Part shown: positions 1 through 10,033 of the stretch, one piece after another
How the letters are laid out: the number at the start of each line of letters is the position of its first letter
Position numbering within the stretch: the stretch's first letter is position 1
Source of the DNA: Chloranthus sessilifolius
Lineage: Eukaryota > Streptophyta > Magnoliopsida > Chloranthales > Chloranthaceae
Reading direction: 5' to 3'
Assembly (NCBI GenBank): GCA_021018995.1
Contig: CM037588.1
Location: 90,432,765-90,496,764 of the forward strand
DNA: 64,000 nucleotides
Notes under the pieces: model-generated
Databases searched by the model: none
The model's input: the letters and a program-made list of their open reading frames with translations, nothing else
What the model was told of the DNA's origin: nothing
Position numbers and translations under genes: made by a program

Positions 1-324
1 TAATAAATTTAACCAGGCTTTAGCCTTATGCTTTATAGAGAAAGGAAACAAATGCAACCTCATAGATTCCTCACAGAAGTTTTGATATACTGATGAACAA
101 ACTTCAACGAAGTCTTTGATGTGCTGGTACAGGTCTTCTCTATCCATACCATGAAAGATTGGGAGAATTGAAATCACATTTGTCTGGATCTCAAATCTGT
201 CACCAGGTGTGGCAGGATATGGGATGCACAAGGGGTTGTTTGTGGTGATTAGAGCAAAAAACTCTCTCAATGTTGGTTCTTCCTCGTTCTCATGCGGGGG
301 TTCCCCATTTCCATTCATAGCCAT
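1..324 (-). CDS. gag: Gag N-terminal fragment of TE-A (partial)
   Basis: An open minus-strand frame begins at the ATG at 324-322 (MAMNGNGEPPHENEEEP) and stays open to the window edge. It shows the typical N-terminal plant Athila gag pattern: a short acidic leader, then a segment with ILPIFHGMDREDLYQH and LHLFPFSIKHKAKAWL, the start of the capsid fold that multimerises into virus-like particles. The other two elements with tRNA-Asp primer sites have related segments (HGHGNKDP in TE-B, HGLTKEDP in TE-E). No stop is seen in the visible part. The rest of gag and all of pol are outside the window. Confidence 0.75.
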   Translation of the reverse strand, partial: MAMNGNGEPPHENEEEPTLREFFALITTNNPLCIPYPATPGDRFEIQTNVISILPIFHGMDREDLYQHIKDFVEVCSSVYQNFCEESMRLHLFPFSIKHKAKAWLNLL

Positions 325-513
325 CTCGAGTTGAACTGAAGTTTCAACTTCGGCTTCACGTCTTAATTTGGTCTCTTTTCGAATCGAACAACAGGTACGC
401 TCGATCTCAGAATTTAGAGGTTCTAAAGATTTCTTTCACAAGGACCTATTGTGCATACAAATTTCTAGAGGCCAAGAGTCTCAATAGTTTAAGATGCTTT
501 GGAATGAACACCT

Positions 514-872
514 CAGGAAATTGTTTAGGTTCGATTGATCGAGTGGTTAGGCTTGATTGAACGGATCACAAGTTGATGGATCGAAAGGTTAGGTCGATCG
601 GTCGAATATTTTGAATTTGAAATTTGATTTTAAAATTTTAATTTTTAAATTTGAATTTCAAATTTTAAATTTTGGAATTTTTTTGTTTTAATTTTTTTTT
701 TTAATTTAAATGTAAATTTCAAATTCAAATTTCAAATTTAAATTTCCAATTTTTAAATTTTAAACTTCTGATTTTGAATTCGAATTTTGAAATTCCAAAA
801 ATTTGAATTATGCAAGTGAAAAGAAAATTTTTTTGGAGTCGATTAATCGAGTGGTTAGCTCGATTGATCAAA
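514..872. promoter_or_regulatory. TCGATTAATCGA-type word cluster in TE-A leader
   Basis: Two patches (about 514-615 and 839-872) hold repeated variants of TCGATTGATCGA and GTTAGGTCGATCGGTCGA. They are separated by very AT-rich A/T-run DNA. The nearer patch ends about 190 bp upstream of the gag ATG on the minus strand. The same words recur in the LTR at 2147-2335. A regulatory role is inferred. Confidence 0.45.
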
Positions 873-1016
873 ACTCAAAACTTTTTAGTTTTTCCAATTT
901 TTTTAATTTTTAATTTTTTATAATTTTAAAACTAGAAAAAAATGTTGATTTAAACTCACAGAAATTCCTAAATTAATTTTCAATTTCTAAAAAATATTTG
1001 AATTTTCTACGCCCAA

Positions 1017-1034
1017 TCCCCGGCAGCGACGCTA
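1017..1034 (-). other. tRNA-Asp primer binding site of TE-A
   Basis: The plus-strand string TCCCCGGCAGCGACGCTA differs at three positions from the 3' end of plant tRNA-Asp (TCCCCGGCAACGGCGCCA). It lies 8 bp from the LTR edge at 1043, as expected for priming of minus-strand DNA synthesis. Confidence 0.8.
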
Positions 1035-1042
1035 AAAACTTA

Positions 1043-2515
1043 TGATTTTAATTGAGTTTTACTTGCAAGTGCACGAATCGGATTGTAGTCAGTGGGTGTG
1101 GAGTACGAGATTGTTCACAGGAGGATTGGTAAGAAATTTTAAAAGAGGAAACAGTAATCAACGAAGGAACTATCACAGATCTAACACAATATTTAACTAG
1201 TTTAAAGGTTCTAAGAGTTTGATGGATGAGATAAGCACTAAACAATAAACTGGAATTTAAATAGATAATGAAAAGGTGAGGATTGGGATACTAAATCCTC
1301 CCATCGTAGGTTCATCATTTACACAATACTGATCTACTGATTAAGATATGAGATTATCATAGGATGCTCTGCACGAAAACACTAAACTCGTGCATACAAT
1401 GCCGATCCAAGATTGTGGAGATGTATGATTAACATCCCATGGACATGTGATTAACACCCATATTTTTTATAGCAATCAGAGCTTGATTTTCTGGTAAATC
1501 TCACATTACAGATCAAAGGTCAAGGAGATGTATGATTAACACCCCATTAATGTGTGATTAACACTCATACCTTTGATAACAATCAAAATTTACCCAGGGG
1601 TATTAAAGATGAAGATTAGAGTGAGATCCCATTGCTGATCCAAGATCATGGGGATGCATGATTAGCCTCCCATGGATGTGTTATTAACACCCATACCTTA
1701 AACAACAATCAGATCTTACAACTTAGACAATAGTCACAAATAAAAATAAGCCATCCATGACAATCTGATATCTTAATCGTAGATCTACATTACAATAAAT
1801 GAATACCTTGGATGGGGTTCATTAGATCCCCATCCTCTAAAAGATTTAGCTATGCATGATGGAAATGAACAATACAATTGAAAGACAAATCAAAATAAAC
1901 ATTAAAATACCGTAAAGATGCTTCACAAAGATCCACAAAACTTTAATCCATGTGGGTACAATCTTCCTCAAATGTAAGAATTGAAACTAATCTAAAAACT
2001 TAAGCTAAAAATTGAAAGAACAATATTTTTAAGGGAATAACTAGAAACTAAAACTAGAGAGGAAAAAGAAAACTGAAAAAGATCCCTAATTAATTCCTCG
2101 AATTTTGCTTAAATAGCTCTTTGGTTTGGAGATTTGAAATTTGAAATCGATCTATCGACTTAAGGGGTCGATCAACCGATTTTTGAATATGAAATTTCCA
2201 CATCTCAATATTTGAACTCGATTCATCAATACTTTTCTAGTCGATTAATCAACTTTGCATGTGACAGAGAGTTTTTTTCAGGCTCCTTTGTTATGTCGAT
2301 GCATCGACCTAAATGGGCGATTAATTGACCACTTAGAATAGTTGAGCTCTGCTTTTCCTTTACTCCAGTGTTAGTTGACTTTATCTCTTTCACGCTTCTT
2401 CGTGCATCCAATAACGAAATTTGTCTGAAACACTTACAACTTCACACATCTTATCAGATAGAATTCATCGAATGGCTAAATGTAGGCTTTAGGGGTGAAA
2501 TATCATCATATTTCA
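1043..2515 (-). repeat. 5' LTR of TE-A
   Basis: The unit is bounded by TG at 1043 and CA at 2515 and sits next to the primer site. Its outer end is a perfect hairpin, TGAAATATCATCATATTTCA (2496-2515). A word cluster (2147-2335) precedes a TATA-like CTATTTAAG on the minus strand (about 2108-2122), so transcription would start near 2090. The partner LTR is outside the window, so the boundaries rest on TG/CA, the primer site and the break of homology with TE-B. Confidence 0.65.
2147..2335 (-). promoter_or_regulatory. Word cluster upstream of TE-A LTR TATA box
   Basis: Variants of TCGATNNATCGA occur at about 2147-2180, 2218-2252 and 2296-2332 (for example GTCGATTAATCAAC and GTCGATGCATCGAC). The TATA-like box follows within about 25 bp on the minus strand. 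The same words recur in the leader. Confidence 0.45.
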
Positions 2516-3642
2516 CTAATCATGACTTTCCTATAATAAATCCCTGGTATCCAAGCTCCTGACTACATGCTCAACTGCATCATTTATGACTTAGCGAGAT
2601 CTAATCATGAGTTAGATAACCTAATCGTTAAGCATCATTGCATGTAACCAACTAAAACTGCCCTACATGGCCTAGTTCGTCGGCGAGTATTCTACCTAAT
2701 CCAACCCCAATCCCTACAAGGCCACTGAGGTTTCATTAAATAGAAATAAACCTCTACAATCACTCATTCTCAATGACTCTTGGAACCTTAAACGTCCAAT
2801 CATACCATTCTGGGGATTTAAAAATAGCAAAAAGAAATAACAGTTTATTGAATACTCATCTGAAATTTATAAGAGATCCCTTGCCGAAGCTTTACAAACA
2901 CATCGATTCAGAGTTCTTCTTCATCACTGAAGAAGACTCTAATCGATGATCATAATCAATCTCCCTTCATTCCAGACTATTCCTAACCTAATCTACTGAA
3001 ACTTACGGTAGAGCCCTCTAGAAATATTCTGGAGCGCGAGTATACAGCTATTACCGACCTAATTTCTCGCACAGAAACTTTGTTTCGACCGATCGGTGTT
3101 GGTGACCCAACCGGTCGGCTTTACTTTCCTTCTACAGGTAGAAGGCAACCCGTGAAGGCTTCAGAAGTCCTTATTTTCTAGACTGGTCGACTTCATTTTC
3201 TGACTGGTCAATTTATTCCCTGAATATAATTGCATGCTGTTATTTTAATTTCGACCGGTCGGCTTAGTCCGACCCATTTTGCTTTATACTTCTGAAGCTC
3301 CTTTTGGATGCTGACTGGTAGAAAGTGATGTTTCGATCGGTCCAGTTAAGACCTTTTCTCTTTAAATAGAAATTTCCTCTGTTGCGCTATTTCGACCGAT
3401 CGGATTTGAAATTCCGACTGGTCCATTTAAGCTTTGAAACACTTCCTTCAGTGCATCTCCTTGGATTGCTTGCCTTATGCTCGGGTTTCTTCCTATCTTT
3501 GCACTTTTAACTCATTTTAGCAATTAATCCACTTTCACACCCATTGTAACACAACATGAACTAAAAGCACTCGTTAGTAGTTAATTGAGCTTTAACAAGG
3601 TCGGGATTCGGGGATATTTTATACAACTTTTGGGTTCGATCA
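2516..3642 (-). repeat. 3' LTR of TE-B (interrupted by TE-A)
   Basis: It aligns with 8716-10033 and is bounded on the right by ATCA, immediately followed by the pyrimidine tract CACCCCCAAACC (polypurine tract on the minus strand). The first 240 bp or so seen in the other copy are missing because TE-A interrupts the unit. A further deletion of roughly 185 bp near 3040, relative to 9250-9430, removes the TATA region. GACCGGTC words lie at 3089-3425. Confidence 0.65.
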
Positions 3643-5908
3643 CACCCCCAAACCTCAATTTTTCTAGTCCTTGAGCAAAGGCAACATTTAAACCATAACC
3701 CAAAAGAAATTTATTCAAATATACAGCTCGTTCTAAGTAATTAAAAGCCACTTTCATAGGTAGCACGATTGCATTTAGCATATGCAACAAGTCGTCAAAC
3801 CCCTAGGTGACCCCTAGTGGAGTTGTGTCTCATGAGGGTTTTCAATGAAGACACCCACAAACTTCCAAAACTGTTTCAAACCATCGGTAAAAGTATTTTC
3901 AAAATTGGTTTTCATATAACATATATACATTTAAAAATTGAAACCTATAATCATGTCAGCATGCAAATTCTTATTGTAAATATCGATACCAGGACAGTTC
4001 CACTGTTGTTTATTCCAATCAGCCCAATGCTCCGATCCTTGGACCAATCTTTCTCCCATGGCTAGAGTGCTGAGTGTGCAGGTGCCCATGCTTAAATCGT
4101 TTTACCTCTGGAACAATCCAACTTGGGAATCGTCGGATCCTAAGTCTCGATTCATCCTCACTTTAGGCATACACTCAAAATAATGTCACTCCGATGAATG
4201 GGCTATACTTTGGCCACATGTGGGATAGAGTTACAACACAAGTTAGAGGATCCCACATAGTATCATAAAGATGGTGCATCAAAGAAATCTAAGAGTAACC
4301 TCATAGAAGAATGATGTTTATTTCCCATGCATGCTATACTATGTACCATAGTCATTCTGTCATCACCCTCTACATGGAATTTACCACCCGAGAGTGGATC
4401 AAAAAGGTCTTTTTACCAGGTTGTAATGGGGCTCAGGTGAAAGTTAAGAAGGAAGGGGGAGTTGGGATTCAAACGACTCTGAGAAATCAGAAAAGAACTC
4501 AATTTGATTTTCTATTTTTGGCTCTTTCTTCTTCGGATATTTCATAATTTCTCTTTGTTTTCTTTTCTCAATTCTTTCTTTTTTTTATTCCTTCTTGTTC
4601 TTTGGATACCACCTTATATAATTTTTTTTCTATATTTTTCTTTTCTTTTTCTTTTTCTCTCCCTTTTTCTTCTTTTTAGTTTTGCAATAAGCTTCTGGAA
4701 AGCATATCTCCCCACTCCCCTCTACTTCCTCTTTTGCTCCCATTCTACTTCTCCAATTTCTCTGAGATTGAAGGGTAAAGTTTGGCATTTATAACACTGG
4801 TGTGGGGTATGGTTAACATGGCTTATCAAGAAACAAATAAGCGCAAAAATTATCAATTATGGCTTAAAAGGGGTGCAAAAGGTAAATGAGTGTAAGGTGG
4901 GCCATTTTGGGCACAAACGAACCAATAGATAGCCTTTGATCATTTCCTTTTTCAGTGGTAACGATGCCTATTTGTTTCAGGTTCAAATACAATAAGTTCT
5001 AATATTATAATAATATAAACGATGCATCATCAACAAACCAAAGTAAAACATATGAGATTTACACAATTTATCACGATTTTCAAGGATACTTTGGATTTAT
5101 CACTCATCAAGAACGACAGACAGAGGTTCTAAAGCTCACTGGTTTTAGTCAATTCTTGGAATCCTAAAATTCCAGATTTGAACCAATCTTTTAACTTCCA
5201 GACCTAAGCATGGCAAATGGTGTAAGTATTTTCTGTGAAAACCGGACTAATCCTTAAATGTTTACATTGGGGATAATTGTCCTAAACAACCGCAGTTTTT
5301 TCATGTTATGGGTATCTAAATATTAAAATTACATGCATCTTTGATTAAATTTTGAAAACTATGGCAAATAAAATTTTGATGGTTTTAAAGCAAGGGTAGG
5401 GTGTATAAAACAATGGTCGAGGATAGCATCAACCATTCATTTAGTATACACCCCCCAAAACCTAAGTGGTGCTTTGTCCTCATTGTACAAAACTAAAAAT
5501 ACTATACAAGCAACAAGGCAACCATGAGAGGTGGGCAGATAATAAGCATTGTAGCTTGGTTAACCCAAGGCTATAATATAGCATTCAAGTCAGCAGATAG
5601 GTTGGGTCAAAGGCCCCAATGTTTGTTAAACAAAAATACTCAAGGGTTAAGAGGAACTATGTACCTCCCCCCCAAACCTATGCAACAGTACAATCCACAC
5701 ATTCACAGAATATTAAGCAACCACAAGATAAAACAAAAAGATTTATATATCAACTAATTGTAATTTTACAAACCCCAGTGTACAAAGATTACAAACCTAG
5801 GAAAAAGCTATACTGGTTTGAACAGTGGCAGCGACCCATGAAGTAAAGGCGCGATGGAACTGTGACAGCGACCCAGAAGGTGACAAATAATCGGACCCAG
5901 CAACAGAG

Positions 5909-6157
5909 TCATGCCGGAGGCGGTGGTAGAGGCGGTGGTGCAAGCGAAGATGGTGGGTGATGGCGCTGGTGTTTGGGAGGAGGAAGGGGAGAAGATGGCG
6001 AAGAAGAGGACGCTGGATTTGGGCATTCGGTGTCCAATACAAATAGGAGAAGAGCCTCCCAAATGTCCTTCTCGGTTTCTGGCATTATGTTAGCCACCCT
6101 CTCCAGACAGTAGGTGATAGCCCGCCGGATTGCTGACCAATTAGTTTCATCGGCCAT
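5909..6157 (-). CDS. MADET accessory ORF, copy 1 (unknown function)
   Basis: An 82-codon ORF begins MADETNWSAIRRAITYCLER and ends in a Ser/Pro-rich tail (SSSSPSSPLPPP, then proline runs). The first 45 residues look like a small folded or helical segment rich in Arg, Glu and Leu; the tail is disordered. I recognise no family. The second copy at 12302-12550 has the same start, length and stop, and most differences are substitutions. It lies about 250 bp downstream of a TATTTAAA box embedded in the word cluster. It could be the remnant of a longer accessory protein, or a leader peptide. There is no transmembrane segment. Confidence 0.4.
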   Translation of the reverse strand: MADETNWSAIRRAITYCLERVANIMPETEKDIWEALLLFVLDTECPNPASSSSPSSPLPPPKHQRHHPPSSLAPPPLPPPPA

Positions 6158-6365
6158 GGTTGAAATTTTTTTTTTTTTTGTTCTTTTTTGAAGGAAAAGA
6201 TGGATGAAATGGGCGAAATGGGTGTTAGTTTTATAGTGGAAGGTGATGGAGAAGATGAAGGGTCGTGTTTAATGGGGAAGGTGGATGGTTGGAAGGTGGA
6301 AAGTTGCGCACCAACATTCAAACGACACAAAGCTCAAGGATAAAGAAAACTGTTTGGGAAAACTA

Positions 6366-6625
6366 GTCAAGACCGGTTGACAATAGATTTTGATTGGTCT
6401 GAAGGGCTTTAAATAGCCCAAGGCTAATAAATTTGACCGGTCTAAAAATTAGAGAAAAATAGATTTCTCTTACACTCCCTCAGTTCTGAGGTTCAGGGTG
6501 GATATTCGACTAGTCGAAATCTACTTTCGACCAGTCTGTGCACAATAGAAATCTGGTACTGTTGTGTATCTTCCTTGTGTGAGCCTCTTGACCACTTGAA
6601 ATCTGTTTCAACTAGTCAAAACCTG
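6366..6625 (-). promoter_or_regulatory. GACCGGTC/ACTAGTC cluster with TATTTAAA box, copy 1
   Basis: Repeated words (AAGACCGGTTGAC, GACTAGTCGAAATC, TTTCGACCAGTC, CAACTAGTCAAAAC) flank the palindromic GGGCTTTAAATAGCCC at 6404-6419. The MADET ATG is about 250 bp further on the minus strand. An internal promoter is inferred from this layout. Confidence 0.45.
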
Positions 6626-6689
6626 CTAGAGAACTCTGTTCCCAGCCCATATTACACTGACACACCCTAAAAACTTAGAATTAATAATT

Positions 6690-8089
6690 TTACATTTGCT
6701 TGGGTTGCCTCCCAAGAAGCATTACGGATGTGTCGGTAGCTGGACAAGGTTAAAGCGCTCATTGGAGCATTGGCAACTCAATGGAAAAGGAAGTCTCCCC
6801 AGCCATAGCTTTGCCTTTACGAACATCAACCGGTCACATAGGCAACTGGGCCTCCTCTCTTTTTTAAGACTACAGTTAGCTCCTCAATGCGAGTGACCAA
6901 AACAGCTCGAGAATCCGTGAGAGTGTGAGGTAAATTCTTGTGGCATTGGCTCTATTGCTGCCAGGTCTGAACTGTCAGTAGCAAAGCCTCCACACAAGAA
7001 TCATTCTCGCGAGGCGAATGATGTTGTCGTCCCATAAATGGCGGAGCGTGCATTGGCCTAAAAGACTGATTATTTCTCCACATCCCATTGTGTTGTCGGG
7101 ACAGACATGGGTGGTTCCTCCAGGTTGGATTGTAAATATTTACACAACCAAAATTATTATCCAAACGCTGGAAGGAACATGCTGCAGCCAGATGATCTAG
7201 GGACACTGTGGGGGGCATAGGGGCAGCAGGATACACAGGAACCTGTTGGGAATGATTCTGGTTAAGACCACGAACCTCACCTCCTTGTGATGTTGGGTGC
7301 GATTTTATTCCCAACATGGACTAGAGTTTTATCTTCCAAAGTTTGAACTTTGGAAGAAAAGTCATCCCGGATTTCAGGTTGTACAACCCTCCTTGCTTAG
7401 GAGGTGCACTTCCTAATATCTCCACTCCAGTCGTACTTGGTGCCAGGTGCGACATCGATTCCACATTGAGGGTCCATAAAAATCCCATGCATCTATTGCC
7501 AAAAATGAGAGGAACATACTCCCACAGATATCATCAATCCATTGCCGGGTTTGATCATTCAAACATTCATAGAACTGAGCACCAAATCCCATCACAGAAC
7601 CCCATGGTTTGGGTAACTCAGCAAAAGCTCGTTGAAATGATTCCAACATTCAATAAACGACTCTTCCGGGATTTGATAATATGATGTAATTATTTTATGA
7701 AATTAACTTGTCTTACAAGTTGGGAAATATTTGTGGAAAAATACATACCGTAGCTCCTCCCAACTAGTAATTGAGTCAATGGGCGAAGAGTGGAGCCACT
7801 ACTTTGCCCTATTCCTTAGTGAAAATGGGAAAAGTTTCAACCGAGTTGCCTCTTCTGTTAACTTTTTAATCTTAAATAAGGCGCAAATTTCCAGAAAGAT
7901 CATTAAATGCAATTGGGGATCTTTGTTACCATGCCCATGAAAAATAGGTAACAGTTGAATTACTTTGGGCTTGATCTTGAAGAATCCATTCCCGGTGACT
8001 GCAGGTACTCGAATACATGAGGGAGAGGCTAAACTAGCTGGTGTGTAATACTCCCTCAATATTCTAGTCATATGGTCTCCTCCCACCAT
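6690..8089 (-). pseudogene. gag: Degenerate gag of TE-B
   Basis: The minus-strand frame starts at 8089 (MVGGDHMTRILREYY) and shows an Athila-type capsid start: FFKIKPKVIQLLPIFHGHG, then LTEEATRLKLFPFSLRNRAK to about 7799. It then breaks into several frames. A later segment (7317-6952) has the Asn/Trp-rich NPTWRNHPC pattern seen before the C-terminal part of such gags (compare YQWRNHQS in TE-E). Multiple stops and frameshifts make it non-functional. At the 3' side lies GGGTTGCCTCCCAAGAAGC (6703-6721), a string that in Athila-type elements usually follows integrase, so pol appears to have been deleted between gag and this point. Confidence 0.7.
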
Positions 8090-8455
8090 GGTAGATCTGA
8101 TTGGAAAAAAAAATAGAGTGGGGGACTAGAACACTCAACTATTTCGACGAACAAGGGCTAGCGTGAAAATGCCAGTTCGTTCACTCAAACTCAAGATTTG
8201 GTTGAACAAGACAGAAAAGAACTGTAACCACACCTTAGCTTAAACAGAAATTAAACAAAAAATAAAATTCCTAACCTAATTCCTAAAAATCGCAAGCATG
8301 TACCTTAAGGCCTCTCGCAGCGTCTTGTAAAAAACACCTTTGATACGTTTCATAGCCCACAATCTTCCAAGCCTAAGAAGAAAATTGAAGCTACAGTTAG
8401 TATAATGGTACAAAAATATAGCAAAATAGAGATCAAATAAGAAATAAAGCCGAAA

Positions 8456-8473
8456 TCCCCAGCAACGGCGCCA
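8456..8473 (-). other. tRNA-Asp primer binding site of TE-B
   Basis: TCCCCAGCAACGGCGCCA matches the plant tRNA-Asp 3' end with one difference. It is separated from the LTR edge at 8480 by six bases. Confidence 0.85.
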
Positions 8474-8479
8474 AAAATT

Positions 8480-10033
8480 TGATTGTCTTAAAATATGACC
8501 TTTCAAGTACACAAGTCCGAATGTACTAGGGCAAGTACAAGGATGTCAAACCACAGGGATTTGTCGTCTATCTCTTATTTAACTTCTATTGTCTGAAATA
8601 TTTTATAACATTAGAATTCCTAATTTATACTAAAACAAATAAAAGAAAATCTAAATAGTTGAAAATAGGAGGAGAGAAGGTAGTCACGAATCTCTCTTGG
8701 ATTTCAGATTAGCACACAATAAAATCTACTCCTTTCCTCTAATAAATCCCTGGAATCCCAGCTCCTGGCTATAAGCTCAGTTACATTGTTTATGACTTAG
8801 CGAGATCTAATTGTGAGTTAGACAACCTAATTGTTAAGAATCATTGCACATAACCAACTAAAACTACCCTACAAGGCCTAGTTCGTCGGTGAGTATTATA
8901 CCTAATCCAACCCCAATCCCTACAAGGCCACTGAGGTTTCATTAAATAGAAATAAACCTCTACAATTGCTCATTCTCGATGACTCTCGGAACCTCCAACG
9001 TGCAATCATACCATTCTGGGGATTTAAAAATAGCAAAAAGAAATAACACTTTATTGAATACTCATATAAAATTTACAAGAGATCCCTGGCCGAAGCTTTA
9101 CACACGCATCGATTCAAAGTTCTTCTTCATCATTGAAGAAAACTCTAATCGATGATCACAATCAATCTCCCTCCATTTCAGACTATTCCTAAACTAATCT
9201 ACTAAAACTAACGTAAGAGCCCTCTAGAAAGATTATGGCATGCGAGTCTCTCAAATTAAACCCTAGGGTCCTTATTTATAGATTACAAGGCCCTAGAACA
9301 GATATACACGACAAAGATTCCTAGATCCTAAAAATCCTCCAAGGAAGATGAGCTTAGAAGGAAATTTGAGTGATTTGGAGTTATCCCGATTGTTGAAGAG
9401 AATCCCGGAGAAGATCTCAGAGTTTGAGGATATATACAGCTATTATCGACCTATTTTCTCGCGCAGAAACTCTATTTCGACGGGTCGGTGTTGGTGACCC
9501 GACCGGTCGGCTTTACTTTCCTTCTACAGGTAGAAGACAACCCGCGAAGGCTTCAGAAGTCCTTATTTTCTAGACTGGTCGACTTCGTCTTCTGACTGGT
9601 CAATTAATTCCCTGAGTATAATTGCATGTTGTTATTTTAATTTCAACCGGTCGGCTTAGTCTGACCTATTTCACTTTATACTTCTGAAACTCCTTTTGGA
9701 TGCTGACTGGTAGAAAGTGATGTTTCTATCGATCCAGTTAAGACCTTTTCTCTTTAAATGGAAATTTCCTCTATTGCGCTATTTTGACCGGTCGAATTTG
9801 CAATTCCGACCGGTCCATTTAAGCTTTGAGACTCTTCCTTCAGTGCATCTCCTTGGATTGCTTGCCTTATGCTCGGTTTCTTCCTATCTTTGCACTTTTA
9901 ACTCATTTTAGCAATTAATCCTCTTTCACACCTGTTGTAACACAACATGAACTAAAAGCACTCGTTAGTAGTTAATTGAGCTTTAACAAGGTCGGGATTC
10001 AGGGATATTTTATACAACTTTTGGGTCCGATCA
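8480..10033 (-). repeat. LTR of TE-B adjoining the primer site
   Basis: The unit is bounded by TGAT at 8480 and ATCA at 10033, giving an inverted TGAT/ATCA terminus. It is about 1554 bp. A polypurine tract on the minus strand (10034-10046) directly abuts the outer end. A TATA box (CTATAAATAAGG on the minus strand, about 9270-9282) lies about 190 bp downstream of the GACCGGTC word cluster at 9474-9825. Confidence 0.6.
9270..9282 (-). promoter_or_regulatory. TATA box of TE-B LTR
   Basis: The minus-strand sequence CTATAAATAAGG is a good plant TATA element. It lies in a segment missing from the other LTR copy. Confidence 0.5.

Larger units (their letters stand above)
1..2515 (-). mobile_element. 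TE-A: Athila-like Ty3/gypsy LTR element, 5' portion
   Basis: Read on the minus strand the order is LTR (2515 to 1043), primer site, AT-rich leader, then the start of gag running off the left window edge. The tRNA-Asp primer site and gag type place it with Athila-like elements. It lies in the 3' LTR of TE-B: sequence right of 2515 aligns with TE-B LTR sequence from about 8716, and the missing outer part of that LTR should lie beyond the left window edge. Confidence 0.75.
3643..6648 (-). repeat. TE-B accessory region, copy 1
   Basis: This region matches 10034-13054 closely over 3 kb with small indels. Read on the minus strand it has an ACTAGTC/GACCGGTC word cluster, a TATTTAAA box, the MADET ORF, three polypurine tracts (near 5670, 5455 and 3650) and long pyrimidine-rich stretches on the plus strand (4500-4700). 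Plus-strand open frames at 3817-4065 and 4311-4794 are not supported: they are low-complexity frames with no family resemblance. Confidence 0.7.
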
